Positions 7,739-16,857 of a stretch of 47,723 nucleotides of DNA are shown here, piece by piece. The first letter of the stretch is position 1; every line of letters starts with the position of its first letter. Below the pieces are notes generated by a model. That model saw only the letters and a program-made list of their open reading frames with translations. It had not been told where the DNA came from and did not search any database. Source of the stretch: Actinomycetes bacterium (GTDB lineage Bacteria; Actinomycetota; Acidimicrobiia; Acidimicrobiales; JAMCQF01); contig JAJZBS010000011.1 in NCBI GenBank assembly GCA_021851885.1, positions 1 through 47,723 on the forward strand. The letters are read 5' to 3'. Made by a program: the position numbers and the translations under genes.

Positions 7739-10162
7739 GTGATCGTCGAGTCGCTGGCCGGCAAACGCGTCGCGGTCACCGGCGCGACGGGGTTTCTCGG
7801 GACCGCACTCGTCGAGCGGCTGCTCAGGTGCGTGCCCGACTGCACCGTCGTCCCCGTCATCCGCCCGAGCCGTCGCGCGAGCGCCGAGCAGCGGGCACGA
7901 CGCGAGATCGTCCGCAACGACTGCTTCGACCGCCTGCGTTCAGAGTGGGGAGACCGCTTCGACGGACAGATCGACCGGCGCCTCGACGTCATCGCCGGTG
8001 ACGTCGGCGTCGACGGTCTCGCCCTCGATGCGGCGGGACGTGCGGCGCTCGCCGCGTGCGACGTCGTCGTCCACTCTGCGGCGACCGTCAGCTTCGACGC
8101 TGCTCTCGACGCGGCAGTCGAGGTCAACCTGCTCGGCCCGAGCCGGGTTGCCTCCGTCCTCGAGGAGACCGCAACAGAGGGCGCCGGCAGCGCTGGCGAT
8201 CCCTATCTCGTCAGCGTCTCGACTGCCTACGTGGCGGGGCGCCGTCCGGGCGAGGCCCCCGAACGCCCCCTCGCGGACACGCCGTTCTCCATCGAGGTCG
8301 ACTGGCGCGCCGAGGTCGGCGCCGCCCGGCGCGTGCGCGCCGATGCCGACGCGGCGAGCCGTTCGCCCGAGCAGCTCGCCAAGTTCATGCGTGCCGCACG
8401 CCGAGATCTCGGCGCCGCGGGGACCCACCTGCTTTCGGAGCGCTCCGAGAAGATGCGCGAGGAGTGGGTCCGCAATCGCCTCGTCGAAGCCGGGCGCGCC
8501 CGGGCTCAGTCGCTCGGGTGGCCGGACGCCTACGCCTACACGAAGGCCCTCGGCGAACGCGCCCTCCTCGACCAGCATCCGGATCTTGCCCTGACCATCG
8601 TCCGACCGTCGATCATCGAGTCGGCCCTCGCCGAGCCCGCGCCCGGTTGGATCCGTGGCTTCCGTATGGCGGAGCCGATCATCATCAGCTACGCGCGCGG
8701 CCTGTTGCGCGAGTTCCCGGGCCTGCCGGAAGGCGTCATCGACGTCATTCCCGTCGACCTGGTCGTCGCGGCCGTCATCGCCGCCGCTGCCGACCGGCCG
8801 CAGCCCGGTGACCCCCGCATCCTGCAGGTCGCGTCGGGGATGCGGAACCCTCTCTCCTACGGGCGCCTCGTCGACCTCGCCCAGGAATGGTTCTCCGCGA
8901 ACCCGCTCTACGACGAAAAGGGCCAGCCCATCGTCGTGCCCGAGTGGTCCTTCCCCGGACGCGGGCGGGTGACCCGCCAGCTCCAACGCTCCGAGCGCGC
9001 CCTCGCGCTCGTCGAACGCGTCCTGACCACCCTTCCCGTGCGCGGGCGTCAGGCCCAACTGTCGGGCACCGTGGAACAGAAGCGCTCCCTTGCCGAGCGA
9101 GCCCTCAGCTACGTCACGCTCTACGGCGCCTACACCGAGACCGAGGCGCGATTCGCCGTCGGCGAGCTGATCGCCGCCTATGGCCGCCTCGACGAACGCG
9201 ACAAGGCCGCCTTCTGCTTCGACCCAGCGGTGGTCGACTGGGACCACTACGTCACCGCGATCCACCTCCCGTCGGTCGTTGCCCATGCGCGCGTGCGGAC
9301 GACGCCCGGGGGCCGTTCCGTCGCGTCACGCGCCGAGCGCGCCAAGCGCGCCTTGCTGTCGCCTTCCCGCCAGCTCGCGGCCTTCGATCTCGAGAACACG
9401 CTCATCGCCGCCAACGTCGTCGACTCCTACGCGTGGCTTGCGACGCGACGGCTCCCCCGTGACGACCAGGTACGGCTCGCATTGCGGATGTTCCGCCAGG
9501 CGCCGGGGCTTCTCGCGCTCGACAAGCGCGATCGCGGTGACTTCCTCCGCCACTTCTACCGCCGCTACGACGGCGCCCCGGCAGAGCTGGTGCGCGCCGA
9601 CGCATGGGAGATGTACGCGCAGCTTCTCGCCCTCAAGTCTTTCCCTGCCGGTCTGCGCCGCGTCCGGGAGCACCGCGCCCTCGGGCACCGGACGATCCTC
9701 ATCACCGGGGCCCTCGACTTCGTCGTCGCACCATTGCGCCCCCTGTTCGACGAGATCGTGAGCGCGCGCCTCGAGGAGCGGGACGGTTACTTCACGGGCG
9801 GGCTCGTCGATTCCCCACCGACGGGCGAGGCCCGGGCCCTCCTCCTCGCCTCGTACGCGCAAGCTGAAGGTCTCGACCTCACCGAGTCCATCGCGTATGC
9901 CGACTCCGCAAGCGACCTACCGTTGCTTGAAGCCGTCGGATTCCCCGTCGCCGTGAACCCCGAAGCCAAGCTTGCAACAATCGCGCGCAAGCGCGGCTGG
10001 CACGTCGAGATCTGGCAGAAGGCGCCCGGGGGCCCACGGCCACTCCTGCCGACGGCACAAACCCTCTTTGGCCGGCGGAGTGCCGAGACGCGCGTGGCAG
10101 CCCGCTCGGCGATCACCGGTAATGCCGCGCACGACAGTACGGGCACGGATCCATCGCGATGA
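7739..10162 (+). CDS. fatty acyl-CoA reductase-like SDR fused to HAD-IB family hydrolase
   Basis: GKRVAVTGATGFLGTALVERLL Rossmann motif, GWPDAYAYTKALGERALL (YxxxK), NAD-binding-4/male-sterility-type layout; C-terminal HAD LAAFDLENTLIAANVVDSYAW and SIAYADSASDLPLLEAVGFPVAVNP. Confidence 0.85.
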   Translation: MIVESLAGKRVAVTGATGFLGTALVERLLRCVPDCTVVPVIRPSRRASAEQRARREIVRNDCFDRLRSEWGDRFDGQIDRRLDVIAGDVGVDGLALDAAGRAALAACDVVVHSAATVSFDAALDAAVEVNLLGPSRVASVLEETATEGAGSAGDPYLVSVSTAYVAGRRPGEAPERPLADTPFSIEVDWRAEVGAARRVRADADAASRSPEQLAKFMRAARRDLGAAGTHLLSERSEKMREEWVRNRLVEAGRARAQSLGWPDAYAYTKALGERALLDQHPDLALTIVRPSIIESALAEPAPGWIRGFRMAEPIIISYARGLLREFPGLPEGVIDVIPVDLVVAAVIAAAADRPQPGDPRILQVASGMRNPLSYGRLVDLAQEWFSANPLYDEKGQPIVVPEWSFPGRGRVTRQLQRSERALALVERVLTTLPVRGRQAQLSGTVEQKRSLAERALSYVTLYGAYTETEARFAVGELIAAYGRLDERDKAAFCFDPAVVDWDHYVTAIHLPSVVAHARVRTTPGGRSVASRAERAKRALLSPSRQLAAFDLENTLIAANVVDSYAWLATRRLPRDDQVRLALRMFRQAPGLLALDKRDRGDFLRHFYRRYDGAPAELVRADAWEMYAQLLALKSFPAGLRRVREHRALGHRTILITGALDFVVAPLRPLFDEIVSARLEERDGYFTGGLVDSPPTGEARALLLASYAQAEGLDLTESIAYADSASDLPLLEAVGFPVAVNPEAKLATIARKRGWHVEIWQKAPGGPRPLLPTAQTLFGRRSAETRVAARSAITGNAAHDSTGTDPSR

Positions 10163-11601
10163 AAGCCCTCCTCTTCGAACGCAACCTCCCCCGCTTCGCG
10201 GCCAGCCGGCTCATCGCGGCGGCGGGCTCCGGTAAGGGCGCCGGGGTCGGTCCGCTCCGGCTCACCGACGTCGACGAGCCCGAGCTGCCCGGACCGGGCT
10301 GGCATCGCGTCCGGCCCCTGCTCTCGGGGATCTGTGGCTCCGACCTCGCCCTGCTGGACGGGAAAAGCTCGCGCTACTTCGAGCCTCTGGTGAGCTTCCC
10401 GTTCGTCCCCGGGCACGAGATCGTCGGCGTGGTCGAGGGCGGCCCCCGCGATGGCGAGCGCGTCGCCGTCGAAGCGGTGCTCCACTGCGCGGTGCGCGGC
10501 ATCGATCCCGTTTGCCCGTCGTGTGCCACCGGGCGAACCGAGGACTGCGAGATGATCGCGGCCGGAGATCTGCCACCCGGCCTCCAGACCGGCTACTGCG
10601 CGGCGACTGGGGGGGGATGGTCCGGCATGCTCGTCGCACACGACCGCCAGCTGTTTGGCGTGCCCGAGGGTCTCGACGACGACGCAGCGGTCATGATCGA
10701 GCCCACAGCGTGCGCTTTGCACGCCGCAACCGGAGTGATCGCGTCCGTCGCTGCGGCACGCCTGCGCGACGCGATCGACGACGAGCGACCCTCCGTCGTC
10801 GCCGTCGTCGGCGCCGGCACCCTCGGGCTCTGCACGATTGCCGCGCTCAACCGTCTGCGCAGGTCGCCGGGCGCTCCACCCCTGACGCTCATCGTGATCG
10901 CCAAGCACCCGCACCAGGAGCGCCTGGCACGCATGCTCGGCGCCGACCGCGTCGCTCCCCCGTCGGAGCTCTCCCGAGCTGTGCGCAGGGCGACCCGCAC
11001 CCACCAGATCCCGCCGGCCGGCGGAGCGGTCTCCGTGCGCGGCACGCACCGGCTCGCCGGAGGCGCCGACGTCATCGTCGACTGCGCAGCGAGCCCGTCG
11101 TCGTTCACCGACGCGCTGTCGGCGGTGCGGCCGCGCGGCCACGTGGTGCTCGTCGGCATGCCGGGGCCCGCACGTGTCGACCTGGCCCCCCTGTGGCACC
11201 GCGAGATCACACTGTCGGGGGCATACGCCTACGGGACCGAGCGCCTTGATGCACTCTTCGGCGCGTGGCACGAGGCCGGCCACGAAGACGTGCAGGGCCA
11301 AGCGGGGCTTACACCACAGGATCGGCCGCGCACATTCGCCCTGGCCGCCGAAGTCGTCGCCGACGCAGGACTCGGCAGGCTGGTCAGCGCCCGCTACGCG
11401 ATAGACCGCTTCGAGGACGCCGTGGCCCACGCGGGATCGGCCGGCCGGCGTGGCGCCGTCAAGATCGTCTTCGACCTCCGGCGGCGGCCAGGGGCGCGGC
11501 GAACAGCCGCGACCCGTGCAGCCGCGGCTGGATCGCAGCCCGGCAGGGCGGCTGGAGCCCCCCAGGGCGACACCCCCCGAGGACAAGGAGCACAGCTGTG
11601 A
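10159..11601 (+). CDS. zinc-binding MDR family alcohol dehydrogenase
   Basis: GICGSDLALLDG, FPFVPGHEIVGVVEGGPRDGERVAVE, VCPSCATGRTEDC; cofactor site VVAVVGAGTLGLCTIAAL. ATGA overlap with preceding stop. Confidence 0.88.
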   Translation: MKALLFERNLPRFAASRLIAAAGSGKGAGVGPLRLTDVDEPELPGPGWHRVRPLLSGICGSDLALLDGKSSRYFEPLVSFPFVPGHEIVGVVEGGPRDGERVAVEAVLHCAVRGIDPVCPSCATGRTEDCEMIAAGDLPPGLQTGYCAATGGGWSGMLVAHDRQLFGVPEGLDDDAAVMIEPTACALHAATGVIASVAAARLRDAIDDERPSVVAVVGAGTLGLCTIAALNRLRRSPGAPPLTLIVIAKHPHQERLARMLGADRVAPPSELSRAVRRATRTHQIPPAGGAVSVRGTHRLAGGADVIVDCAASPSSFTDALSAVRPRGHVVLVGMPGPARVDLAPLWHREITLSGAYAYGTERLDALFGAWHEAGHEDVQGQAGLTPQDRPRTFALAAEVVADAGLGRLVSARYAIDRFEDAVAHAGSAGRRGAVKIVFDLRRRPGARRTAATRAAAAGSQPGRAAGAPQGDTPRGQGAQL

Positions 11602-13187
11602 GCCCGAGACCTGGTTTCGTCCTCGACGTGGACCGCTCGACACCGCCGACACTGTTCTGGCACGGGGAGGGGTTCCGCCTGGAGAAGCTCCCCGAGGGCA
11701 GCAGGGTCGTCTACCCACCGGAGCCACATACCGCAATCCCTGATCCCCGCCATGCCATCCGCCAGGCATTGCATCACCCTCTCGGGGATGCACTTCCGCT
11801 CCCTGAGCAGCTGCGGCCGGGTATGCGCCTCACCATCGCATTCGACGACGTCTCCCTCCCGCTACCCCCCATGCGGCGGCCGGACGTCCGCCAGCTCGTC
11901 ATCGAGGAGGTCCTCGAGATGGCGGCCACAGCAGGCGTGGACGACGTGGTCCTCGTCGCGGCTCTCGCCCTCCACCGCCGGATGACCGATGACGAGCTTC
12001 GTCACGCCCTCGGCGAGCGCGTCTTCGACGCTTTCGCCCCGCACGGGCTCCTCCTCCAGCACGACGCCGAGGATCCCACCGGCGTCGTCCACCTCGGCGT
12101 GACCGACACCGGGGAAGACGTGGAGATCAACAAGAGGGCTGCCGAGAGCGATCTCGTCGTCTACGTCAACATCAATCTGGTCGCGATGGACGGAGGCCAC
12201 AAGAGCGTGGCAACCGGGCTGGCGAGCTACCGCAGCATCCGCCACCACCACAACGTCGCGACGATGCGTGCCAGCCGGTCGTTCATGGACCAGCACCACT
12301 CGGAGCTGCACTCGTCGAACTGGCGCATGGGTCGCCATATCGCCAAGAGCGGCGTCAAGATCTTCCAGATCGAGACGACGCTCAACACCGACACCTTCCC
12401 CAACCAGTTCCGCTTCCTCCAGAGGCGGGAATGGGAGTGGTCCCTCAAAGACAGGGCGAGCTACGCGGCCGTCTCGCGCGCAACAGCGGCCGCGCCGGAG
12501 CGGATGACCCGCTCGATCTTCCACTCGATCCGCTCACCTCACGCCATGTCCTCCGTCCAGGCCGGCGAGGTCGAGGCCGTTCACGCAGCAACGACCCGGA
12601 ACGTCTACGCGCAGCAGCTGGTCGAGGTCGACGGGCAGACGGACATCCTCACCCTCGGGCTGCCCTACATCTGCCCGTACAACGTCGACTCGATCATGAA
12701 CCCCATCCTGGTCGCCTGCCTCGGCCTCGGGTACTTCTTCAACATGTACAGGGGAAAGCCGCTCGTACGCGAGGGTGGGGTCCTCATCATGAGCCACCCG
12801 ACCCCGTGGTCGTTCCATCCCGTCCACCATCCGAGCTACGTCGACTTCTTCGAAGAAGTCCTCGCCGAGACGACCGACCCCGTCGAGATCGAGGCGCGCT
12901 TCGAGAAGAGCTACGCGACGGACCCCTGGTACGTCCACCTGTACCGCACGTCGTACGCCTACCACGGCGTTCATCCCTTCTACATGTGGTACTGGTGTGC
13001 GCACGCCCTCGAGCACCTCGGTTCGGTCATCGTCGTCGGGGGGAACCGCTCCGCCGTCCGCCGCCTCGGCTTCAAGCCCGCCTCGACGATGGCCGATGCT
13101 CTCGAGATGGCCGAAGACGTCGTCGGGCCGAGCCCGACCCTGACGCACCTGCACAGCCCTCCGCTCGCGATGGCCGACGTGCGATGA
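11598..13187 (+). CDS. LarA-like (lactate racemase domain / DUF2088) protein
   Basis: LTIAFDDVSLPLPP, VDDVVLVAALALHRRMTDDELRHALGERVFDAF, DVEINKRAAESDLVVYVNINLVAMDGGHKSVATGLASYRSIRHHHN. GTG start overlaps the upstream TGA (GTGA). Confidence 0.8.
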   Translation: MSPRPGFVLDVDRSTPPTLFWHGEGFRLEKLPEGSRVVYPPEPHTAIPDPRHAIRQALHHPLGDALPLPEQLRPGMRLTIAFDDVSLPLPPMRRPDVRQLVIEEVLEMAATAGVDDVVLVAALALHRRMTDDELRHALGERVFDAFAPHGLLLQHDAEDPTGVVHLGVTDTGEDVEINKRAAESDLVVYVNINLVAMDGGHKSVATGLASYRSIRHHHNVATMRASRSFMDQHHSELHSSNWRMGRHIAKSGVKIFQIETTLNTDTFPNQFRFLQRREWEWSLKDRASYAAVSRATAAAPERMTRSIFHSIRSPHAMSSVQAGEVEAVHAATTRNVYAQQLVEVDGQTDILTLGLPYICPYNVDSIMNPILVACLGLGYFFNMYRGKPLVREGGVLIMSHPTPWSFHPVHHPSYVDFFEEVLAETTDPVEIEARFEKSYATDPWYVHLYRTSYAYHGVHPFYMWYWCAHALEHLGSVIVVGGNRSAVRRLGFKPASTMADALEMAEDVVGPSPTLTHLHSPPLAMADVR

Positions 13188-14167
13188 AGTTCCCGCTGGC
13201 ACGACCCAGCTGGCCGGCAACGGTCCCGCGTGACCCGCCCCGACGGTCCGTCGGGGTCGACTACACGACCGACTGGGCTCGCCGGTACCCGGCGCGGGTC
13301 GCCCGCGTCGCACTCGTCGACTTCGTGGCGAGACCGATCGTCACAGCAGTGGCGACACCGGAGATCGCCGGACGAGAAAGGATCGAGCACCTCGACGGTC
13401 CGCTCATCTTCGTCGCCAACCACATGAGCCATGTGGACACGCCGCTGCTCCTGTCGAGCCTGCCACCCCGCTTCCGCCACCGGGCCGTCGTCGCCGCCGC
13501 CGCCGACTACTTCTTCGACCACACCTGGAAGGGGGCGCTCTGGGCGTTCGCTCTCGGTGCCATCCCCCTCGAGCGCACCCGCCCGAGCCGCCGTTCTGCC
13601 GATCTCGCTGCTTCGCTGATCGCTGAAGGTTGGAACCTCGTCATCTTCCCCGAAGGCGGCCGCTCACCGGATGGATGGGGGCAGCAGCTGCGTGCGGGAG
13701 CCGCCTACCTGTCGGCCCGCACGGCTGCACCCGTCGTGCCGGTCCACCTCGGTGGGACCCGTGCGATCCTCGCGAAGGGCAGCAAGCGGTTTCGCCCGGG
13801 GCGGACGACGGTGACCTTCGGGGCACCGATCGTGCCCGAGGAAGGATCGGATGCACGCCGGTTGGCGGCCCACATCGCAGACCGGCTCGCCGAACTTTCC
13901 GACGGATCGGGCCCCGACTGGTGGCAGGCACGCCGACGCGCCGCAGAGGGCGCGACCCCGCCGCTGACCGGTCCCGATCTCGTCGCCTGGCGCCGTGCCT
14001 GGGCCCGCGAGAACGGCCGTCGGGCACCTGGGCGAACGGGACAACAGGGCGTCGTGCAACGCCGGGGGCCCCGACCGGCGGGAGTTGGGTCTGCGGCGGG
14101 CGACACTGCCGCGCCCGGGATGCGAGAGGAAGCGCGCGAAGGCAGCCCCTGGGCGCGTCGTTCCTGA
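13184..14167 (+). CDS. PlsC-type lysophospholipid/1-acylglycerol-phosphate acyltransferase
   Basis: IFVANHMSHVDTPLLLSSLP (NHxxxxD), IFPEGGRSPDGWGQQLRAGAAYLSARTAAPVVPVHLGGT. ATGA overlap with the upstream stop. Confidence 0.88.
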   Translation: MKFPLARPSWPATVPRDPPRRSVGVDYTTDWARRYPARVARVALVDFVARPIVTAVATPEIAGRERIEHLDGPLIFVANHMSHVDTPLLLSSLPPRFRHRAVVAAAADYFFDHTWKGALWAFALGAIPLERTRPSRRSADLAASLIAEGWNLVIFPEGGRSPDGWGQQLRAGAAYLSARTAAPVVPVHLGGTRAILAKGSKRFRPGRTTVTFGAPIVPEEGSDARRLAAHIADRLAELSDGSGPDWWQARRRAAEGATPPLTGPDLVAWRRAWARENGRRAPGRTGQQGVVQRRGPRPAGVGSAAGDTAAPGMREEAREGSPWARRS

Positions 14168-14291
14168 GCGGGGACGGCGACCCTCCCGCAAGGGGAGGCG
14201 AGAGCCGTCGCCGGCGTTGCCGGCCCCGTTGCGCCGACCCAAGGATCCCTGATCGGCGCTGGGCCACCCACGCCGGAGATCCCGGCTCGTC

Positions 14292-14993
14292 TCACGGACA
14301 GGTCGGGAGAACGTCGCAGAACACGAAACCGTCGCGCTCGACGACCTGACCGACCTCGATGGGGATCGGCGACGAGAAGCCCGGGCCGTCGAAGACGAAG
14401 GTGTGGAACTCGCCGCGCTCGCCACAGGGGTCCACCCCTGCTGGCAGAGAGGCCAGAAACTGCGCGTCGTAGTGGTGGCCGGCCAGCTCGGCGGGCACCT
14501 GCCGGGGATCGACGCAGGTGACCACCGCCTTGATGCCGTTGGCGAGCATCTCGCCGGCCAAGGTGTCGGTCGGGCGGCCCCACAGCGGGAACAGGGGCTC
14601 GATCCCGGAACCGGCGAGCCTCTCCTCCCGGTAGGCCCGGATGTCTTCGAGGAAGAGGTCCCCGAACACGATATGGCGCACCCCGTCTTCGGCGGCAACG
14701 GCCATCGCCCGTCCGAGGCGGGCCTCGTAGACGTCGTCCGGGCAGGGGAAGGGGATCTCCACCACCACGAGAGGAAGGCCCAGGCGCGCAGCCTGAGCCT
14801 CGAGCAGGGCGCGGCGGACGCCGTGCATGGCGACCCGGTTGAATTCGGCGTTGACGGTGACAAGGAGGCCGACCACCTCGATGGCCGGGTCGCGGCGAGC
14901 ATCGGCCAGGGCCATCGTGCTGTCCTTGCCGCTGCTCCAGCTCATCCAGGCGGCCGCCGGCACGACACGCTCGGATGACGGGTCAGGCGACAT
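14292..14993 (-). CDS. PP-loop ATP-binding protein, Dph6/DUF71-like
   Basis: MSWSSGKDSTMALADARRDP PP-loop, HIVFGDLFLEDIRAYREE, GERGEFHTFVFDGPGF. ATG at 14993 chosen over the upstream ORF start at 15020. Confidence 0.8.
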   Translation of the reverse strand: MSPDPSSERVVPAAAWMSWSSGKDSTMALADARRDPAIEVVGLLVTVNAEFNRVAMHGVRRALLEAQAARLGLPLVVVEIPFPCPDDVYEARLGRAMAVAAEDGVRHIVFGDLFLEDIRAYREERLAGSGIEPLFPLWGRPTDTLAGEMLANGIKAVVTCVDPRQVPAELAGHHYDAQFLASLPAGVDPCGERGEFHTFVFDGPGFSSPIPIEVGQVVERDGFVFCDVLPTCP

Positions 14994-15216
14994 AGGGGCA
15001 GTGGCGGCATCCCCGATCACAGCAGTAGCCGCGCTCGGCGTGGAAGAGGGACGTCAGCACGAACAGGCCGCTGTCGGGATCGTCGTAGCCGGCATCACCG
15101 GCATCCAGTGCCTGGGCGTGGCGGGACAGGATCTCGGCCCGGCTGGGGTGATCCGGCGCGAGGCGCGACGGGTGCGGCTCGGTGAGCGGACGGTCGGCGA
15201 GGGGGGGAAGCGGCAC
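14983..15216 (-). CDS. DUF5522-like small Cys-rich protein
   Basis: YDDPDSGLFVLTSLFHAERGYCCDRGCRHCPYV; overlaps the Dph6-like start by 11 nt. Confidence 0.7.
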   Translation of the reverse strand: MPLPPLADRPLTEPHPSRLAPDHPSRAEILSRHAQALDAGDAGYDDPDSGLFVLTSLFHAERGYCCDRGCRHCPYVA

Positions 15217-15233
15217 GAAGAGCTCATGCTAGG

Positions 15234-15269
15234 GCGCTGCTCTACGAAGGTGCGCTGCTCTACGAAGGT
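15234..15269. repeat. exact 18-bp tandem duplication (gcgctgctctacgaaggt x2)
   Basis: Read directly at 15234..15251 and 15252..15269. Confidence 0.9.
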
Positions 15270-15333
15270 GCGTCTGTGAGGCCTTTGGCGGCGTGAGGAA
15301 TCGCCCTCCCGCCCGCGGCGGCGATCCCCCGCC

Positions 15334-16791
15334 CTAGCGGTCATCCTTCCCGCAAGGACCATGCCCAGGCGGGTAGGTCGCGGCGAGCTCTTCGGCACTT
15401 GGTGGCTTGGGCCGCGATGCGAGGGCCGGGAGCAGGGCGGCGATCGCATCCATGATGACGCGCGTGTCGTCGGCTGCGTCCCTACGAGAAAGGGCCACGG
15501 GCTCCCCAACCCGGACCTGCACGAGGGGTGGGGAAGCGACATTCGTGAGACGGGGGAGCCGGGCTGAGCGGGGCCAGACCGCCTCGGTCCCCCAGAGGCC
15601 CACGGGGATGACCGGTGCTCCGGTCTTGGCGGCCAGCCGGGCGGCGCCGGTCTTGCCTTCGAGCACGGGCGAAAAGAAGGCGTGGCCACGCGGGATCGTG
15701 CCCTGTGGCAGGACGACGAGCAGCTCGCCCGCTTCGAGGACTCGTTGCGCCGCGTCGAGCGAGCGTGAACCGTGGCCTGAGCGATCGACAGGGATACCGC
15801 CCAAGACGTGGCCGACCAATCCGAGGCCGGGTACGTCGAAGAGCTCCTTCTTGGCGAGAAACCGAACCGGTCTGCCGCATCGCGCCGCGACGATTGCAAG
15901 GGGCACGGGATCGAAGTAGCTCCGGTGGTTGGCGACGAGAATGGCGGGGCCGGCGGGAGGGACTCTCTCCACCCCCGCGATGTCGAAGCGCGCGTACGGG
16001 ACGAGGCTCGGCCGCACGAAAGGCCGCAGGAAGTGGTACGCCTCCCGACCGAGGACCTTGGGGACGCCCGGGGGGGCGTCAAGCCGGATCGACGGCCAAC
16101 GCTGGACAGCAGCGACAATTGCCAAGCGGGCGTCGGCGTTGACGGCATACGGGTGGCCGACGGCGCGCAACAGGGGAACGTCGAAAACGCTGTCGGAGTA
16201 CGCGTAGGACCGCGTGAGGTCGACACCACGCGCCTTGGCCCAGCCGCGCACGGCCGCGAGCTTGCCGAACGACCAGACGAACGGTCCGTCGATCGCACCA
16301 GTGTAGTGACCATCGTGCTCTACATATCGTGTCGCGATTACGTCGTCGAACCCGAGATGCCGGGCGAAGGGCGCCACGAGGTCGGCCGGCGTCGTCGTCG
16401 CCAGCACGACCACGCGGCCGTCGCGGCGGTGCTCGGCGAGCAGGGCGCGCACGTAGCCGGCGACACGGTGGTCGAGAGCCCCGACGGCCCGTTCACCCGC
16501 TCGCCGGACCGCGTCCACCGGCCAGCCGCGCGCAGCCCAGGCTCCCGCCCGGGCGAGCGCCATCGACGCAATCGACTCACCGAAGTCGTCGTAGAGGCGG
16601 TACGCGACGCCTTCCAGGGACTCGACGAGCTTTCCGGACCCCCGATCGGACAGGATCCCCTCGGCTCTCAAGGCCTCGGTGAGCGCTGGACCGCTCGCGC
16701 CATCAAGCACTGTGCGGTCCAGGTCAAGAAAGGCGGCAGCCTGTGGATTCTCCCCTTCGATGCCGTGCTTGACTATCTCCGTCGCGCCCAT
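15334..16791 (-). CDS. HAD-IB hydrolase fused to PlsC acyltransferase
   Basis: AAFLDLDRTVLDGASGPA and SYAYSDSVFDVPLLRAVGHPYAVN (HAD) followed by ILVANHRSYFDPVPLAIVAARCGRPVRFLAKKELFDVPGLG and VLPQGTIPRGHAFFSPVLEGKTGAARLAAKTGAPVIPVGLWGT (PlsC). Confidence 0.88.
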   Translation of the reverse strand: MGATEIVKHGIEGENPQAAAFLDLDRTVLDGASGPALTEALRAEGILSDRGSGKLVESLEGVAYRLYDDFGESIASMALARAGAWAARGWPVDAVRRAGERAVGALDHRVAGYVRALLAEHRRDGRVVVLATTTPADLVAPFARHLGFDDVIATRYVEHDGHYTGAIDGPFVWSFGKLAAVRGWAKARGVDLTRSYAYSDSVFDVPLLRAVGHPYAVNADARLAIVAAVQRWPSIRLDAPPGVPKVLGREAYHFLRPFVRPSLVPYARFDIAGVERVPPAGPAILVANHRSYFDPVPLAIVAARCGRPVRFLAKKELFDVPGLGLVGHVLGGIPVDRSGHGSRSLDAAQRVLEAGELLVVLPQGTIPRGHAFFSPVLEGKTGAARLAAKTGAPVIPVGLWGTEAVWPRSARLPRLTNVASPPLVQVRVGEPVALSRRDAADDTRVIMDAIAALLPALASRPKPPSAEELAATYPPGHGPCGKDDR

Positions 16792-16819
16792 GGCACCGAC
16801 GCTACCTCCCCCCAGGCAC

Positions 16820-16857
16820 GAGAAAGGGGCCGGCGGGGGGGATGCCGGCCCCTTCTC
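16820..16857. other. strong GC-rich hairpin in divergent intergenic spacer
   Basis: gagaaaggggccggc / gccggccccttctc arms (one bulge), loop gggggat; no following T tract. Confidence 0.6.

Noticed and set aside
7940-9286. 448-aa minus-strand ORF within the reductase-HAD gene
   Set aside because: Antisense shadow of a well-supported coding frame; no recognisable domain.
9787-11793. 668-aa minus-strand ORF
   Set aside because: Antisense to the dehydrogenase and neighbours; low-complexity composition, no motifs.
14292-14993. Possibility that the PP-loop protein is LarE for the LarA-like gene
   Set aside because: The motif SSGKDS and the GERGEFHTFVFDGPGF region match Dph6/DUF71-type proteins, not LarE; proximity alone is not enough.
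16820-16857. Intrinsic terminator call for the first hairpin
   Set aside because: No T-tract on either side and both flanking genes diverge from it, so it was listed as an unexplained hairpin instead.
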